Part shown: positions 5,965 to 13,396 of the stretch, piece after piece
How the letters are laid out: every line of letters begins with the position of its first letter
How positions within the stretch are numbered: position 1 is the first letter of the stretch
From: DASWJZ01 sp964487455
GTDB lineage: Bacteria; Pseudomonadota; Alphaproteobacteria; Rhizobiales; Afifellaceae
Direction of reading: 5' to 3'
Assembly: GCA_964487455.1 (NCBI GenBank)
Contig: CAZARE010000273.1
Coordinates: forward strand, 1-17,404
Length of the DNA: 17,404 nucleotides
The notes under the pieces: generated by a model
What the model saw: the letters and a program-made list of their open reading frames with translations, nothing else
Databases searched by the model: none
Told to the model about the DNA's origin: nothing
Made by a program: the position numbers and the translations under genes

Positions 5965-7953
5965 CTAGCAACTCGTTGCCGCCTGCTCCCCGGCCTCAGT
6001 CACGAAATCGGCTTCCTTGAAGGTCGAAGTCCTCCGGTAATACTCACGGATCGGATGCGGCCAGGTCACGGTCGGCCGGCCGCTCCTGCCCTGATACCAA
6101 GTCTTCACCCTGGACGTGCCCCATGCGCGCAGCCGATTGTGTTGGTCGACGTCCTCGTTGAAGGCATCATAGGCCTCGCGACGCACTTCGACCGACTTCA
6201 CCCCGTTGCGCAGCATATGTTCGACGGCACGCATGGCATATTCGAGCGCGCATTCGGACGTAAAGATGGCACTGCCGTTTACCACCAGGCCGGCGTTCGG
6301 CCCGCCGATGATGAACAGGTTCGGAAAGTGGGGCACGCAGATTCCGAGGTAGGCGCGGCTGTCACCGTTCCAGAACTCACGCAGCTTGGTGCCGCCCACG
6401 CCCTCGATGTCCATCGGATCGAGGTAATCCGCCGCGAGAAACCCGGTCGCGTAGACGATGATGTCGACTTCGTGGCGCGCGCCATCGGCGGTGACAATAC
6501 CGCCGGGGGTCAGCCGCTCGATCCGTTCGGAAACGAGGCACGCATGCGGTTGCTTCAGCGCTTCAATGTAGGCGCCGTTGTCGCGGACCATGCGCTTGGC
6601 GCCCGGCGGATAGGTCGGCGTCAACTTCTCCAGCAGGTCGAGCCGGTTCCCCACCTGCGCGGCGAGGTTGGCGAGACAGCCCTGCCGCAACTCCTCGTTC
6701 ACGGCGCTGATCGAGATCGGGTGCCGCCACTCCGGATCGACCTGAATGGCCGGGAAACGACCTTCCGCCGCGATCCAGAACTGCCAGAAACGGAACCACC
6801 GGCCGTAATAAGGGACGTGTTTCAGCAACCATGTCATGCCGGGCTTGATGTCGTCATGATAGGTCGGCGTCGACAACATCCAGGACGGGTTGCGCTGGAA
6901 CACATGCAGGCTCGTTACGCGGTCTATGATGGACGGCACGATCTGAAAGCCGCTGGCACCGGTGCCGACCACGGCAACGCGCCTGCCGGTGACGTCGATG
7001 TCGGCCGGCCACTCTGCCGAGTGGAAGGCGCGGCCCGCGAAAGTATCCTTGCCCGCGACGTCCGGGATGTTGGGCCGGTTGAGATGGCCGACGCCTGGCA
7101 TGACCACGTGCGCAAACTCCTCGCGCTTGCCGTTCGGCCCGCCGAGGCGCAGCCGCCATCCGGCCCTTGCCTCGTCATAGCGCATGCCCAGAACTTCGGT
7201 GGAGAACTCAAAATGCCGGCGCAGGTCGGCGTCCGCCACGACGCGGCGCGCGTAGTCCATGATCACGTCGCGCTCGGAAAACTGCTGCGGCCAGTCGGAC
7301 TTCTGGGCGAAGGAGTAGCTGTAGGCAAAGTTCGGCGTGTCGAGCCGGCAGCCTGGATAGGTGTTGTTCCACCACACGCCACCGATCTCGGGGTTCTTTT
7401 CGTAGGCGACGAAATCGATACCGGCCTGGGACAGCCGGTACGCGGTCGCGATGCCGGTCAGTCCGCCGCCGATGACGGCGACGCGCATGTCGCGGCCGGC
7501 GGCGATTGCGGTCTTCGACCATTTCGGCCGTCCGGGATCGTCCGGAAAGCCGATCTCATGCATCAGCAGGTCGAGATAGTCGTCTCCCGCGTTCTTGGTC
7601 AGGAAGGCGATTGCCGCCCTCAACGCTTCTGGCTTCGGCAGCGGATTCTTCCAACCCTCGTCGCGCCCCTTGACGAGCGCGGCGACGCAGAGTCGCTTCG
7701 CCTTCGCCTGTGCTTCAAGCGACATGCCTCCCTGCGGCGCAATGCGCATGATCATCGGTGGCGTAGGCGGGACAAGATCGATGTCCAGCAGCGCCGGGTC
7801 GCTGGTGAGTGCGGCCAGCGTTGCGAGCAGCGCAGGCAGTTCCGCGTCCTCCACGGCCGCTGCAATCGCCGCTTCGTCTGCTTCGAGCACGGCGACCGTG
7901 TCGAAACCCGAAAACGGGCTGGCGGCGTGATCGGTTGCTCTATCCACGCTCAT
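5965..7953 (-). CDS. Baeyer-Villiger flavin monooxygenase (4-hydroxyacetophenone monooxygenase-like)
   Basis: A 662-aa class B flavoprotein monooxygenase that should use FAD, NADPH and O2 to insert oxygen beside a ketone carbonyl, giving an ester. The FAD Rossmann motif GGGLTG is at 162-167, the Baeyer-Villiger fingerprint FAGRAFHSAEWP at 305-316, and the second (NADPH) Rossmann motif GTGASG at 330-335. The ~150-residue extension before the first Rossmann fold is characteristic of 4-hydroxyacetophenone monooxygenase (HAPMO), which acts on aryl ketones; most BVMOs lack it. GGGAGG abuts the ATG at 7953, so a GTG two codons downstream (7945-7947), 6 nt from the Shine-Dalgarno, may be the real start. 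It lies 101 bp after a MarR gene on the same strand and divergent from a 3-hydroxybenzoate hydroxylase operon, which points to an aromatic ketone substrate. No esterase gene is adjacent, unlike in hap clusters. Confidence 0.88.
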   Translation of the reverse strand: MSVDRATDHAASPFSGFDTVAVLEADEAAIAAAVEDAELPALLATLAALTSDPALLDIDLVPPTPPMIMRIAPQGGMSLEAQAKAKRLCVAALVKGRDEGWKNPLPKPEALRAAIAFLTKNAGDDYLDLLMHEIGFPDDPGRPKWSKTAIAAGRDMRVAVIGGGLTGIATAYRLSQAGIDFVAYEKNPEIGGVWWNNTYPGCRLDTPNFAYSYSFAQKSDWPQQFSERDVIMDYARRVVADADLRRHFEFSTEVLGMRYDEARAGWRLRLGGPNGKREEFAHVVMPGVGHLNRPNIPDVAGKDTFAGRAFHSAEWPADIDVTGRRVAVVGTGASGFQIVPSIIDRVTSLHVFQRNPSWMLSTPTYHDDIKPGMTWLLKHVPYYGRWFRFWQFWIAAEGRFPAIQVDPEWRHPISISAVNEELRQGCLANLAAQVGNRLDLLEKLTPTYPPGAKRMVRDNGAYIEALKQPHACLVSERIERLTPGGIVTADGARHEVDIIVYATGFLAADYLDPMDIEGVGGTKLREFWNGDSRAYLGICVPHFPNLFIIGGPNAGLVVNGSAIFTSECALEYAMRAVEHMLRNGVKSVEVRREAYDAFNEDVDQHNRLRAWGTSRVKTWYQGRSGRPTVTWPHPIREYYRRTSTFKEADFVTEAGEQAATSC

Positions 7954-8054
7954 CCTCCCGTCGCAAGTATGTCTCAGGCAGTCGGGCGCGGTGATTTCTG
8001 GGCAACCCCCGAACTTTCGGCAAGCGGCGCCGGGCTCCGTGGGTCGAGGCCTGC

Positions 8055-8528
8055 CTATTCGCTTCCCGCGGGTGCCGGGCGCAATGGCGCCCTGCTAAGC
8101 TCGTTACCGGCGACAATGGCTTTCTGCAGCAGCCGGATGAGCTGCGACGATTCCGCCGCGTCCAGACCGCGAAGTACGATATCTTGGGCGGACAGCACGG
8201 CCGGCCTGATGCGCCGCAATGTATCCAGCCCGTCCGTAGTCACGCGTAGCGCATGTGCGCGTCGATCTTTGGTGCTCACCTCCCGTACAACCAGCCCTTT
8301 CTGGGTTAGGCGATCTACGACGCCGCCGATTGTCGCCCGGTCATAAGCGATCAGTCCAGCCAGCGACGCCTGGTCGGTTCTGGGATGAAGTTCAATCGTG
8401 ACGAGGGCGGCATATTGTACGGGTGTCAGGTCGAACCCCGCCTCGGCTACCTCGGAATGGAACACGGCAACTGCTATCTGCTGGAACCGGCGCGCTAAAT
8501 GGCCGGGCATGTCGTAGAGATCGGTCAC
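8055..8528 (-). CDS. MarR-family transcriptional regulator
   Basis: A 157-aa MarR protein. A helical dimerisation region is followed by a winged helix-turn-helix (about residues 35-95), with TDQASLAGLIAYDRATIGGV as the helix-turn-helix and STKDRRAHAL at 85-94 as the wing, which carries the conserved D-R pair. The start is GTG (8526-8528), with GAGG 7 nt upstream. The gene precedes the Baeyer-Villiger monooxygenase on the same strand and is divergent from the mobA-like operon. A perfect inverted repeat 37 bp from its start is the likely operator. MarR proteins near aromatic catabolic genes usually repress until an aromatic ligand binds; here one protein could control both arms. Family is certain, targets inferred. 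Confidence 0.9.
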   Translation of the reverse strand: MTDLYDMPGHLARRFQQIAVAVFHSEVAEAGFDLTPVQYAALVTIELHPRTDQASLAGLIAYDRATIGGVVDRLTQKGLVVREVSTKDRRAHALRVTTDGLDTLRRIRPAVLSAQDIVLRGLDAAESSQLIRLLQKAIVAGNELSRAPLRPAPAGSE

Positions 8529-8554
8529 GAAACTACCTCGGCGCGGGACTCGAA

Positions 8555-8583
8555 TTGACAGGCATACTTACTATAAGTACTCT
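8555..8583 (+). promoter_or_regulatory. Putative sigma-70 promoter of the mobA-like operon
   Basis: A consensus -35 TTGACA at 8555-8560 is followed after 17 bp by TACTCT (8578-8583), a weak -10 match. It points toward the flavoprotein hydroxylase gene and would give a leader of about 170 nt. The MarR inverted repeat occupies the spacer, so repression by occlusion is a natural reading. Alternative -10 boxes are possible; the start site is not shown by sequence alone. Confidence 0.45.
8565..8579. promoter_or_regulatory. Probable MarR operator (perfect inverted repeat)
   Basis: TACTTA (8565-8570), a 3-bp CTA centre, then TAAGTA (8574-8579) form a perfect 6-3-6 inverted repeat. This size and AT-richness are common for MarR-family operators. 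The surrounding DNA is GC-rich, so the AT-rich island stands out. A related TCTTACTAG follows at 8581. The site lies between marR and the divergent hydroxylase operon. Confidence 0.6.
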
Positions 8584-8629
8584 TACTAGAGCCAATGCTG
8601 AATTTTCTTAGCATCGCGGCAGCGCTGTC

Positions 8630-8647
8630 AAACACCTCCGTGTTTTT
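8630..8647 (+). terminator. Possible leader hairpin with U-run (attenuator-like)
   Basis: AAACAC (8630-8635) pairs with GTGTTT (8640-8645) around a CTCC tetraloop and runs into TTTTT (8643-8647). It lies in the predicted leader of the mobA-like operon, about 110 nt before its start. The stem is short (6 bp, half A/T), so it could be a weak terminator, an attenuator, or chance. Confidence 0.25.
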
Positions 8648-8758
8648 CGCGGTCGGCCGGGGCGCCGGACAGGCAGCGCGATTTCGGGGACGCGATTGGT
8701 GCTTGGCCGGGGTCGGGATACGCCAGCGTAGATCATTCGGCGATCGGGGGAGTGCGTA

Positions 8759-10786
8759 TTGCAGTTCCACCTCAATGGCTTCAGGCCCGGCGATCCCCGT
8801 ATTGCCGAACGCTTGGCTGCAGCCTCGTGGCCTGCCTCAGGTCGCGCGCTACCTGCCGAGATCGACGTGCTCATTGCCGGCTGCGGCCCCGCCGGCCTTA
8901 CTCTCGCCGCACAGCTTTCTGCCTTCCACGGGATCAGGACGTTGATCATCGACCAGAAGGACGGCCCCTTGCTGATGGGCCAGGCCGACGGAGTAGCGTG
9001 CCGCACCGTCGAGATGTTCGAGGCATTCGGGTTCGCCGAGCGGGTGTTGAAGGAAGCTTATTGGGTCAACGAGACGACTTTCTGGAAACCGGATGCGGCG
9101 CACCCGCATCGCATCGCCCGCAGTGGACGCGTGCAGGACACCGAGGACGGGCTCTCGGAATTCCCCCATGTGATCCTAAACCAGGCGCGCGTGCACGACT
9201 TCTACCTCGAAGTGATGCGAGATGCGCCGAACCGGCTGAAGCCGGCCTATGGCTGGCGTTTGGTCGATGTGGACATACAGGGAGGCGGTGAGCACTCGCT
9301 GCCGGTCACAGTTCGTCTCGAGCGCGCCGATCGAGAGGCGCGCAACCAGGTGCAAACCGTCAAGGCGCGCTACCTCGTCGGCTGCGACGGTGCGCGCAGC
9401 ACCGTAAGACGCTCGCTCGGGCACGAGCTTCGCGGCGACGCGGCCGACCAGGTCTGGGGCGTAATGGACGTCCTCGCGGTGACCAACTTCCCCGACATCC
9501 GATTCAAGTCGCTGATCCAGTCTGCCGGCGAAGGCAGTATGGTCGTCATCCCAAGAGAAGGCGGCTATCTCGTCCGCCTGTACATCGAACTCCACAAGCT
9601 CGCTGTCGGCGAGCGCGCGGCAAGTCGCGATATCAGCGCCGACGATCTCGTCGCCGCGGCCCGGCGGATTCTCAATCCCTACACGCTCGATGTGAAGGAG
9701 ACCGCGTGGTGGTCGGTCTACGAGATCGGCCAGAGGCTGTGCGACAGGTTCGACAATCTGGCCGCGGCAGACGCGGACAGCGGTCACCCGCGTGTCTTCA
9801 TCGCAGGAGACTCATGCCACACGCACAGCCCGAAGGCCGGTCAGGGCATGAACGTGTCCATGCAGGACGCATTCAATCTTGGCTGGAAGCTCGCATCTGT
9901 CCTCCGGGGGCGCACCGCTCCCGCATTGCTGCGAACCTACTCGGCAGAACGGCAGGCGGTTGCGCGTGAACTCATCGAGTTCGACCGCGAGTGGACCCGC
10001 ATGCTCAGCATGCCTGCCAAATCGGCCGCAATTTCGCACGTGAACCAAGGCGACCCAGCCGAAACGCAGCGCTACTTCGTTCAGCACAGCCGCTATACCG
10101 CCGGTACGGCCACGCTCTACACGCCATCGATAATCACCGGACCGGCGACGCATCAGCGTCTCGCCTTGGGACTCCCGGTGGGAATGCGGTTCCACTCCGC
10201 GCCTGTGATCCGGTTGGCGGATGCTAGGCCGACGCAACTCGGCCATCTCGTAAAGGCGGATGGGCGATGGAGGCTGTTTGCCTTCGGCGGAGCCGGAGAC
10301 AGTGGCCGCGATGGGTCAGCAGTCCGTGCCTTGTGCGACTTCCTGACCGAATCAGTGAATTCGCCGGTGACCCGTTACACCCCGCCCGGCGCGGATATCG
10401 ACGCAGTGCTTGATGTGCGTGCGGTTTTCCAGCAGGGGCATCGCGAGTTTTCGGTACAGGACCTGCCGGCACTTCTGCTGCCGCCGAAGGGCCGCTATGG
10501 CCTGCGCGACTACGAGAAGGCGTTTTGCGCCGATTCGAAGAGCGGGCAGGACATTTTCGATCTGCGCGGCATCGATCGTCGCCAAGGATGTTTGGTGGTC
10601 ATGCGCCCCGACCAGTATGTCGCGCACGTGTTGCCCCTCAATGCCCATCAGGAGCTTTCGGAATTTTTCGCCGGCTTCATGATCCGTCAGCAGGGGCGTG
10701 GCGGAAAATCCGCCTCCAGTCGGCCGCTCCAGCCCCAATTCCACGACTCGCAGGCCGCGCCCGCATCGATGGAAGAGATGCGATGA
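8759..10786 (+). CDS. mobA: 3-hydroxybenzoate 4-monooxygenase-like flavoprotein (group A aromatic hydroxylase)
   Basis: A 675-aa FAD-dependent hydroxylase of the phenol hydroxylase/PHBH superfamily with a C-terminal thioredoxin-like domain. It should convert 3-hydroxybenzoate to protocatechuate with NADPH and O2. GCGPAG (41-46) binds FAD, the DG motif is in VGCDGARS (207-214), and the GD motif is VFIAGDSCHTHSPKAGQG. The sequence tracks Comamonas testosteroni MobA from its first residues (MQFHLNGFRPG), which supports the TTG start at 8759; GGGGGAG lies 6 nt upstream. The substrate-pocket residues I recall for MobA (Asp75, His135, Lys247, Tyr271) appear as D77, H137, K250 and Y275. A ~35-residue low-complexity tail extends past the usual end. 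Its stop overlaps the next start (ATGA). It is the first gene of the plus-strand operon, behind the MarR site. A related meta-hydroxylated aromatic remains possible. Confidence 0.85.
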   Translation: MQFHLNGFRPGDPRIAERLAAASWPASGRALPAEIDVLIAGCGPAGLTLAAQLSAFHGIRTLIIDQKDGPLLMGQADGVACRTVEMFEAFGFAERVLKEAYWVNETTFWKPDAAHPHRIARSGRVQDTEDGLSEFPHVILNQARVHDFYLEVMRDAPNRLKPAYGWRLVDVDIQGGGEHSLPVTVRLERADREARNQVQTVKARYLVGCDGARSTVRRSLGHELRGDAADQVWGVMDVLAVTNFPDIRFKSLIQSAGEGSMVVIPREGGYLVRLYIELHKLAVGERAASRDISADDLVAAARRILNPYTLDVKETAWWSVYEIGQRLCDRFDNLAAADADSGHPRVFIAGDSCHTHSPKAGQGMNVSMQDAFNLGWKLASVLRGRTAPALLRTYSAERQAVARELIEFDREWTRMLSMPAKSAAISHVNQGDPAETQRYFVQHSRYTAGTATLYTPSIITGPATHQRLALGLPVGMRFHSAPVIRLADARPTQLGHLVKADGRWRLFAFGGAGDSGRDGSAVRALCDFLTESVNSPVTRYTPPGADIDAVLDVRAVFQQGHREFSVQDLPALLLPPKGRYGLRDYEKAFCADSKSGQDIFDLRGIDRRQGCLVVMRPDQYVAHVLPLNAHQELSEFFAGFMIRQQGRGGKSASSRPLQPQFHDSQAAPASMEEMR

Positions 10787-11853
10787 CGGGCCAGTTCATC
10801 GACTATCCGACCCTCATTGCCCGCTCGGTCCTGCTTGAGGCTGATGGCGTCCGCATCCTCGACCGGCGCGTGTTTCCCTTCGAGATCAGCTTCGTAAACT
10901 GCCGTAGCGTCGAGGACGTGGCCGTAGCGATTGAGCAGATGGTCACACAGAGCAACGGGCCGTTCTTCGCCGCCGGCGCCGCGATGGTGCTGGCCGCCCG
11001 CGATGCCGACGCGAAAGGATTGACCGACAAGCCCGCGGCTATGGCGGCAGCGGCCGCTCGCCTGCGCCGGACCCGTCCGACGAACAACAACATCCGCACC
11101 ATGGTCGATGGCGTGGTGGTCTTCGTCAACGGTCTTGTCACGAAGCATGGACGCATCGCCGAGCAAGTCACCGGCTTCGTCGAGCAGAGCTGGCAGGAAC
11201 GCCGCGAGATGCTGCTCAGAGTAGGCGTGAACGCCGCCGGACTGGTGCCGGAGGGCGGCCGAATCCTGACCCATTGCTGGTCCGAGGGAGCGCTGATCGA
11301 GACGTTGCGCGAATTAATCCGCATCGGCCGGAAGGTCGAACTCTGGTGCACTGAGACACGCCCGTATCTGCAGGGCGCCCGGCTGACGGCTCACAGCGCC
11401 GCTGAACTTGGCATCAAGGTGACATTGGTCACCGACGGTATGGTGGCACATGTGATGGAGCACCGGGACATCTCGATGTTGATGACCGCCGCTGACCGGG
11501 TGACGTTGTCCGGGCATGTGTTCAACAAGGTCGGCACGTTGACGGCGGCGATCGCCGCGCGCCATTTCGGCATCCCCTACGTGGCCACGGTGGTGCGGCC
11601 GGACGCGACAGCATCCGGACCCCGCGACGTGCACATCGAAGAACGCGATGGCGACGAGGTGCTGCATTGCCTGGGCATGCGCACCGCCTCGCCTCTGGTG
11701 CAGGGCTGGTATCCCGCATTCGACGCTACCCCGCCTGAACTGGTCTCGGCGGTGGCGACGGCGGACGGAGCTTTCGCGCCTCTGGAGCTCGCGAGCCGAT
11801 ACGGCAGTGGCGACGGCAGTGAAAAACAGGTTGATCGGCAGGGAGTCAATTGA
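10783..11853 (+). CDS. eIF2B/MtnA-fold sugar-1-phosphate isomerase, paralog 1
   Basis: A 356-aa member of the family that includes methylthioribose-1-phosphate isomerase (MtnA), ribose-1,5-bisphosphate isomerase and eIF2B subunits. It should convert an aldose-1-phosphate to a ketose-1-phosphate. The MtnA catalytic pair is present: C165 in ILTHCWSE and D238 in AADR (Cys160 and Asp240 in Bacillus subtilis MtnA). CTETRPYLQGARLTA at 189-203 is the family signature. The usual NGDxANKxGT reads SGHVFNKVGT, so Asp becomes His, and the substrate may not be methylthioribose-1-phosphate. The ATG at 10783 overlaps the mobA-like stop by 4 nt with GGAAGAG upstream. It precedes a nucleoside phosphorylase whose product would be its substrate. 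A second copy lies at 15428. The fold and catalytic residues are clear; the exact substrate is not. Confidence 0.82.
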   Translation: MTGQFIDYPTLIARSVLLEADGVRILDRRVFPFEISFVNCRSVEDVAVAIEQMVTQSNGPFFAAGAAMVLAARDADAKGLTDKPAAMAAAAARLRRTRPTNNNIRTMVDGVVVFVNGLVTKHGRIAEQVTGFVEQSWQERREMLLRVGVNAAGLVPEGGRILTHCWSEGALIETLRELIRIGRKVELWCTETRPYLQGARLTAHSAAELGIKVTLVTDGMVAHVMEHRDISMLMTAADRVTLSGHVFNKVGTLTAAIAARHFGIPYVATVVRPDATASGPRDVHIEERDGDEVLHCLGMRTASPLVQGWYPAFDATPPELVSAVATADGAFAPLELASRYGSGDGSEKQVDRQGVN

Positions 11854-12593
11854 TGGACGCGGTGCTCGGTGGGAGCAAGCTCACCAGCTTGCCGAACATG
11901 ACCAACATCCGCAGCGAGACAGTGTCGACGCCGTACGGCGCGCCATCCGCGGCGATCAGCATCGGCTCCATCGGCGGCCGCGAGGTTGCGTTTCTACCAC
12001 GCCACGGCTCACCGCACATGTTTGCGCCCCACAGCATCAATTATCGCGCCAACATGTGGGCGCTGAAGCAGTTGGGCGCCACGCGCGTTTTCTCCGTCGC
12101 GACGTCGGGCGGCATCAGGCCGAGCTTCGGCGCAGGCGACTTCGTGGTTCCGGATCAGATCATCGATTACACGCGCGGTCGCGCGGAAACCTATTTTGAA
12201 GGCACGGACGGGCGTCCTGTGCACCACATTGATTTCACCATGCCATATCACGAGGACATACGAACGGCTATCCTGCGCGCGGTGAAAGATGCCGGCGAGG
12301 CGGCGCATGATGGAGGCTGCTACGCGTGCTTCAACGGTCCACGCCTTGAAACCGCCGCCGAAATCCGGATGCTCGCCAAGGACGGCTGCGACCTCGTCGG
12401 CCAGACGGGCATGCCGGAGGCAGCGCTAGCTGTTGAACTGGAGCTGCCCTACGCAGCGCTCTGTCCGATTGTGAACCCCGCGGCGGGCCTCGGTGACAAT
12501 GCAACCGCGATTTCGCGCGAGGAGATCGTGCGCGTTCGCGCAATGATGTTCACACGGGTCGAGCGGATCCTCGAAGCCTTCGTCGCAAGCTGA
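11853..12593 (+). CDS. S-methyl-5'-thioinosine/thioadenosine phosphorylase-like nucleoside phosphorylase
   Basis: A 246-aa purine nucleoside phosphorylase of the MTAP/MTIP branch. It should cleave a 5'-modified purine nucleoside with phosphate to a free base and a 5-modified ribose-1-phosphate. LPRHG at 48-52 (phosphate-binding R50-H51), NYRANMWALKQLGA at 63-76, GPRLETAAEI at 162-171 and TGMPEAALAVELELPY at 185-200 are family hallmarks. Near the C-terminus it reads VNPAAG (207-212), as in Pseudomonas methylthioinosine phosphorylase as I recall it. Adenine-specific MTAPs have an Asp-containing DYD segment there, so a 6-oxopurine such as hypoxanthine is likelier. The N-terminal GGTG phosphate loop reads GGSKL, a departure. 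The ATG at 11853 shares one base with the previous stop (TGATG), with GGGAG 7 nt upstream. Its product should feed the adjacent isomerase. Confidence 0.82.
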   Translation: MDAVLGGSKLTSLPNMTNIRSETVSTPYGAPSAAISIGSIGGREVAFLPRHGSPHMFAPHSINYRANMWALKQLGATRVFSVATSGGIRPSFGAGDFVVPDQIIDYTRGRAETYFEGTDGRPVHHIDFTMPYHEDIRTAILRAVKDAGEAAHDGGCYACFNGPRLETAAEIRMLAKDGCDLVGQTGMPEAALAVELELPYAALCPIVNPAAGLGDNATAISREEIVRVRAMMFTRVERILEAFVAS

Positions 12594-12640
12594 GTGATGC
12601 GGAGAGTTCGCGGCACGAAAAGCGGAACGGGAAGGAACTG

Positions 12641-13396
12641 ATGGCGGTCGACATCTCGGTCAGGAACGTATGCCGGCGGTTCGGCGAACTGGACGCGCTG
12701 CTGAACGTCGACCTTCAGATCGCGGCCGGTGAGTTTGTCGCCTTCATCGGATCTTCCGGTTGTGGCAAGACTACCTTGCTGCGCTGCGTGGCCGACCTGG
12801 AAAGGGTGAGCAGCGGCGAGATCCTGATCGGCGGTGCGCCGCCGCGCCAGATGCGCAAGGCGCGCAAGCTGGGTCTCATATCCCAGCGACCGGCGGTTCT
12901 GCCCTGGAAGCGGGCGATCGACGACGTGCGGTTTACCCAGAGCGTCACCGGTCAACGGGGTTTCGCACCGGCGGCAATGCTCGCCGATTTCGGACTTGCC
13001 GGGCATGAGCGCAAGCGCCCCCACGAGTTGTCCGGCGGCATGCTGCAGCGCGTGAACACCGCCAGCGCGATCGCCCATGATCCCGAGCTGCTGATGATGG
13101 ACGAGCCTTTCTCGGCGCTCGACGAGATGAAGCGCGAGGAGATGGGCGAATGGTTTGCGAACGAGTTGCAGCGGCGACCGCGCACGGTGCTGTTCGTGAC
13201 GCACAACATCGAAGAGGCGGTGATGCTGTCGGACCGCATCGTCGTCATGTCGCCGTCGCCCGGCCGCATCCATGAGATCGTCAATGTGGATGTGCCGCGT
13301 CCGCGCAACCATGAGTTCCGCAGCAGCAGCGCCTTCATCGGGATCGCGTCGAAGCTGCGCCGCATGCTGTTCAACGACATGGCGACCGCGTCATGA
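12641..13396 (+). CDS. ABC transporter ATP-binding protein (nitrate/sulfonate/taurine-type importer)
   Basis: A 251-aa ATPase that energises the importer formed with the next two genes. Walker A GSSGCGKTT is at 37-45, the Q-loop at Q82 (SQRPAVLPW), the ABC signature LSGGMLQR at 130-137, Walker B LLMMDE at 150-155 with catalytic E155, and the switch histidine H188 in THNIEEA. The signature has Leu after Met where many homologs have Arg or Gln. The TauB/SsuB/ThiZ-like subgroup matches the NMT1-type binding protein downstream. It starts at ATG 12641 with GGAAGGAA upstream, 47 bp after the phosphorylase, and its stop overlaps the permease start as ATGA. The cargo cannot be read from the ATPase itself. 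Confidence 0.92.
   Translation: MAVDISVRNVCRRFGELDALLNVDLQIAAGEFVAFIGSSGCGKTTLLRCVADLERVSSGEILIGGAPPRQMRKARKLGLISQRPAVLPWKRAIDDVRFTQSVTGQRGFAPAAMLADFGLAGHERKRPHELSGGMLQRVNTASAIAHDPELLMMDEPFSALDEMKREEMGEWFANELQRRPRTVLFVTHNIEEAVMLSDRIVVMSPSPGRIHEIVNVDVPRPRNHEFRSSSAFIGIASKLRRMLFNDMATAS

Noticed and set aside
5812..8346. Very long plus-strand open frame (844 codons) antisense to the BVMO gene
   Set aside because: It is the mirror of a high-GC gene with clear FAD and BVMO motifs on the other strand, has no recognisable domain, and also covers most of marR. It is an antisense shadow.
10525..10782. Upstream extension of isomerase 1 into the hydroxylase gene
   Set aside because: The extension lies inside the MobA-like coding region and has no resemblance to the family. 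The ATG at 10783 has a Shine-Dalgarno and a 4-nt stop-start overlap.
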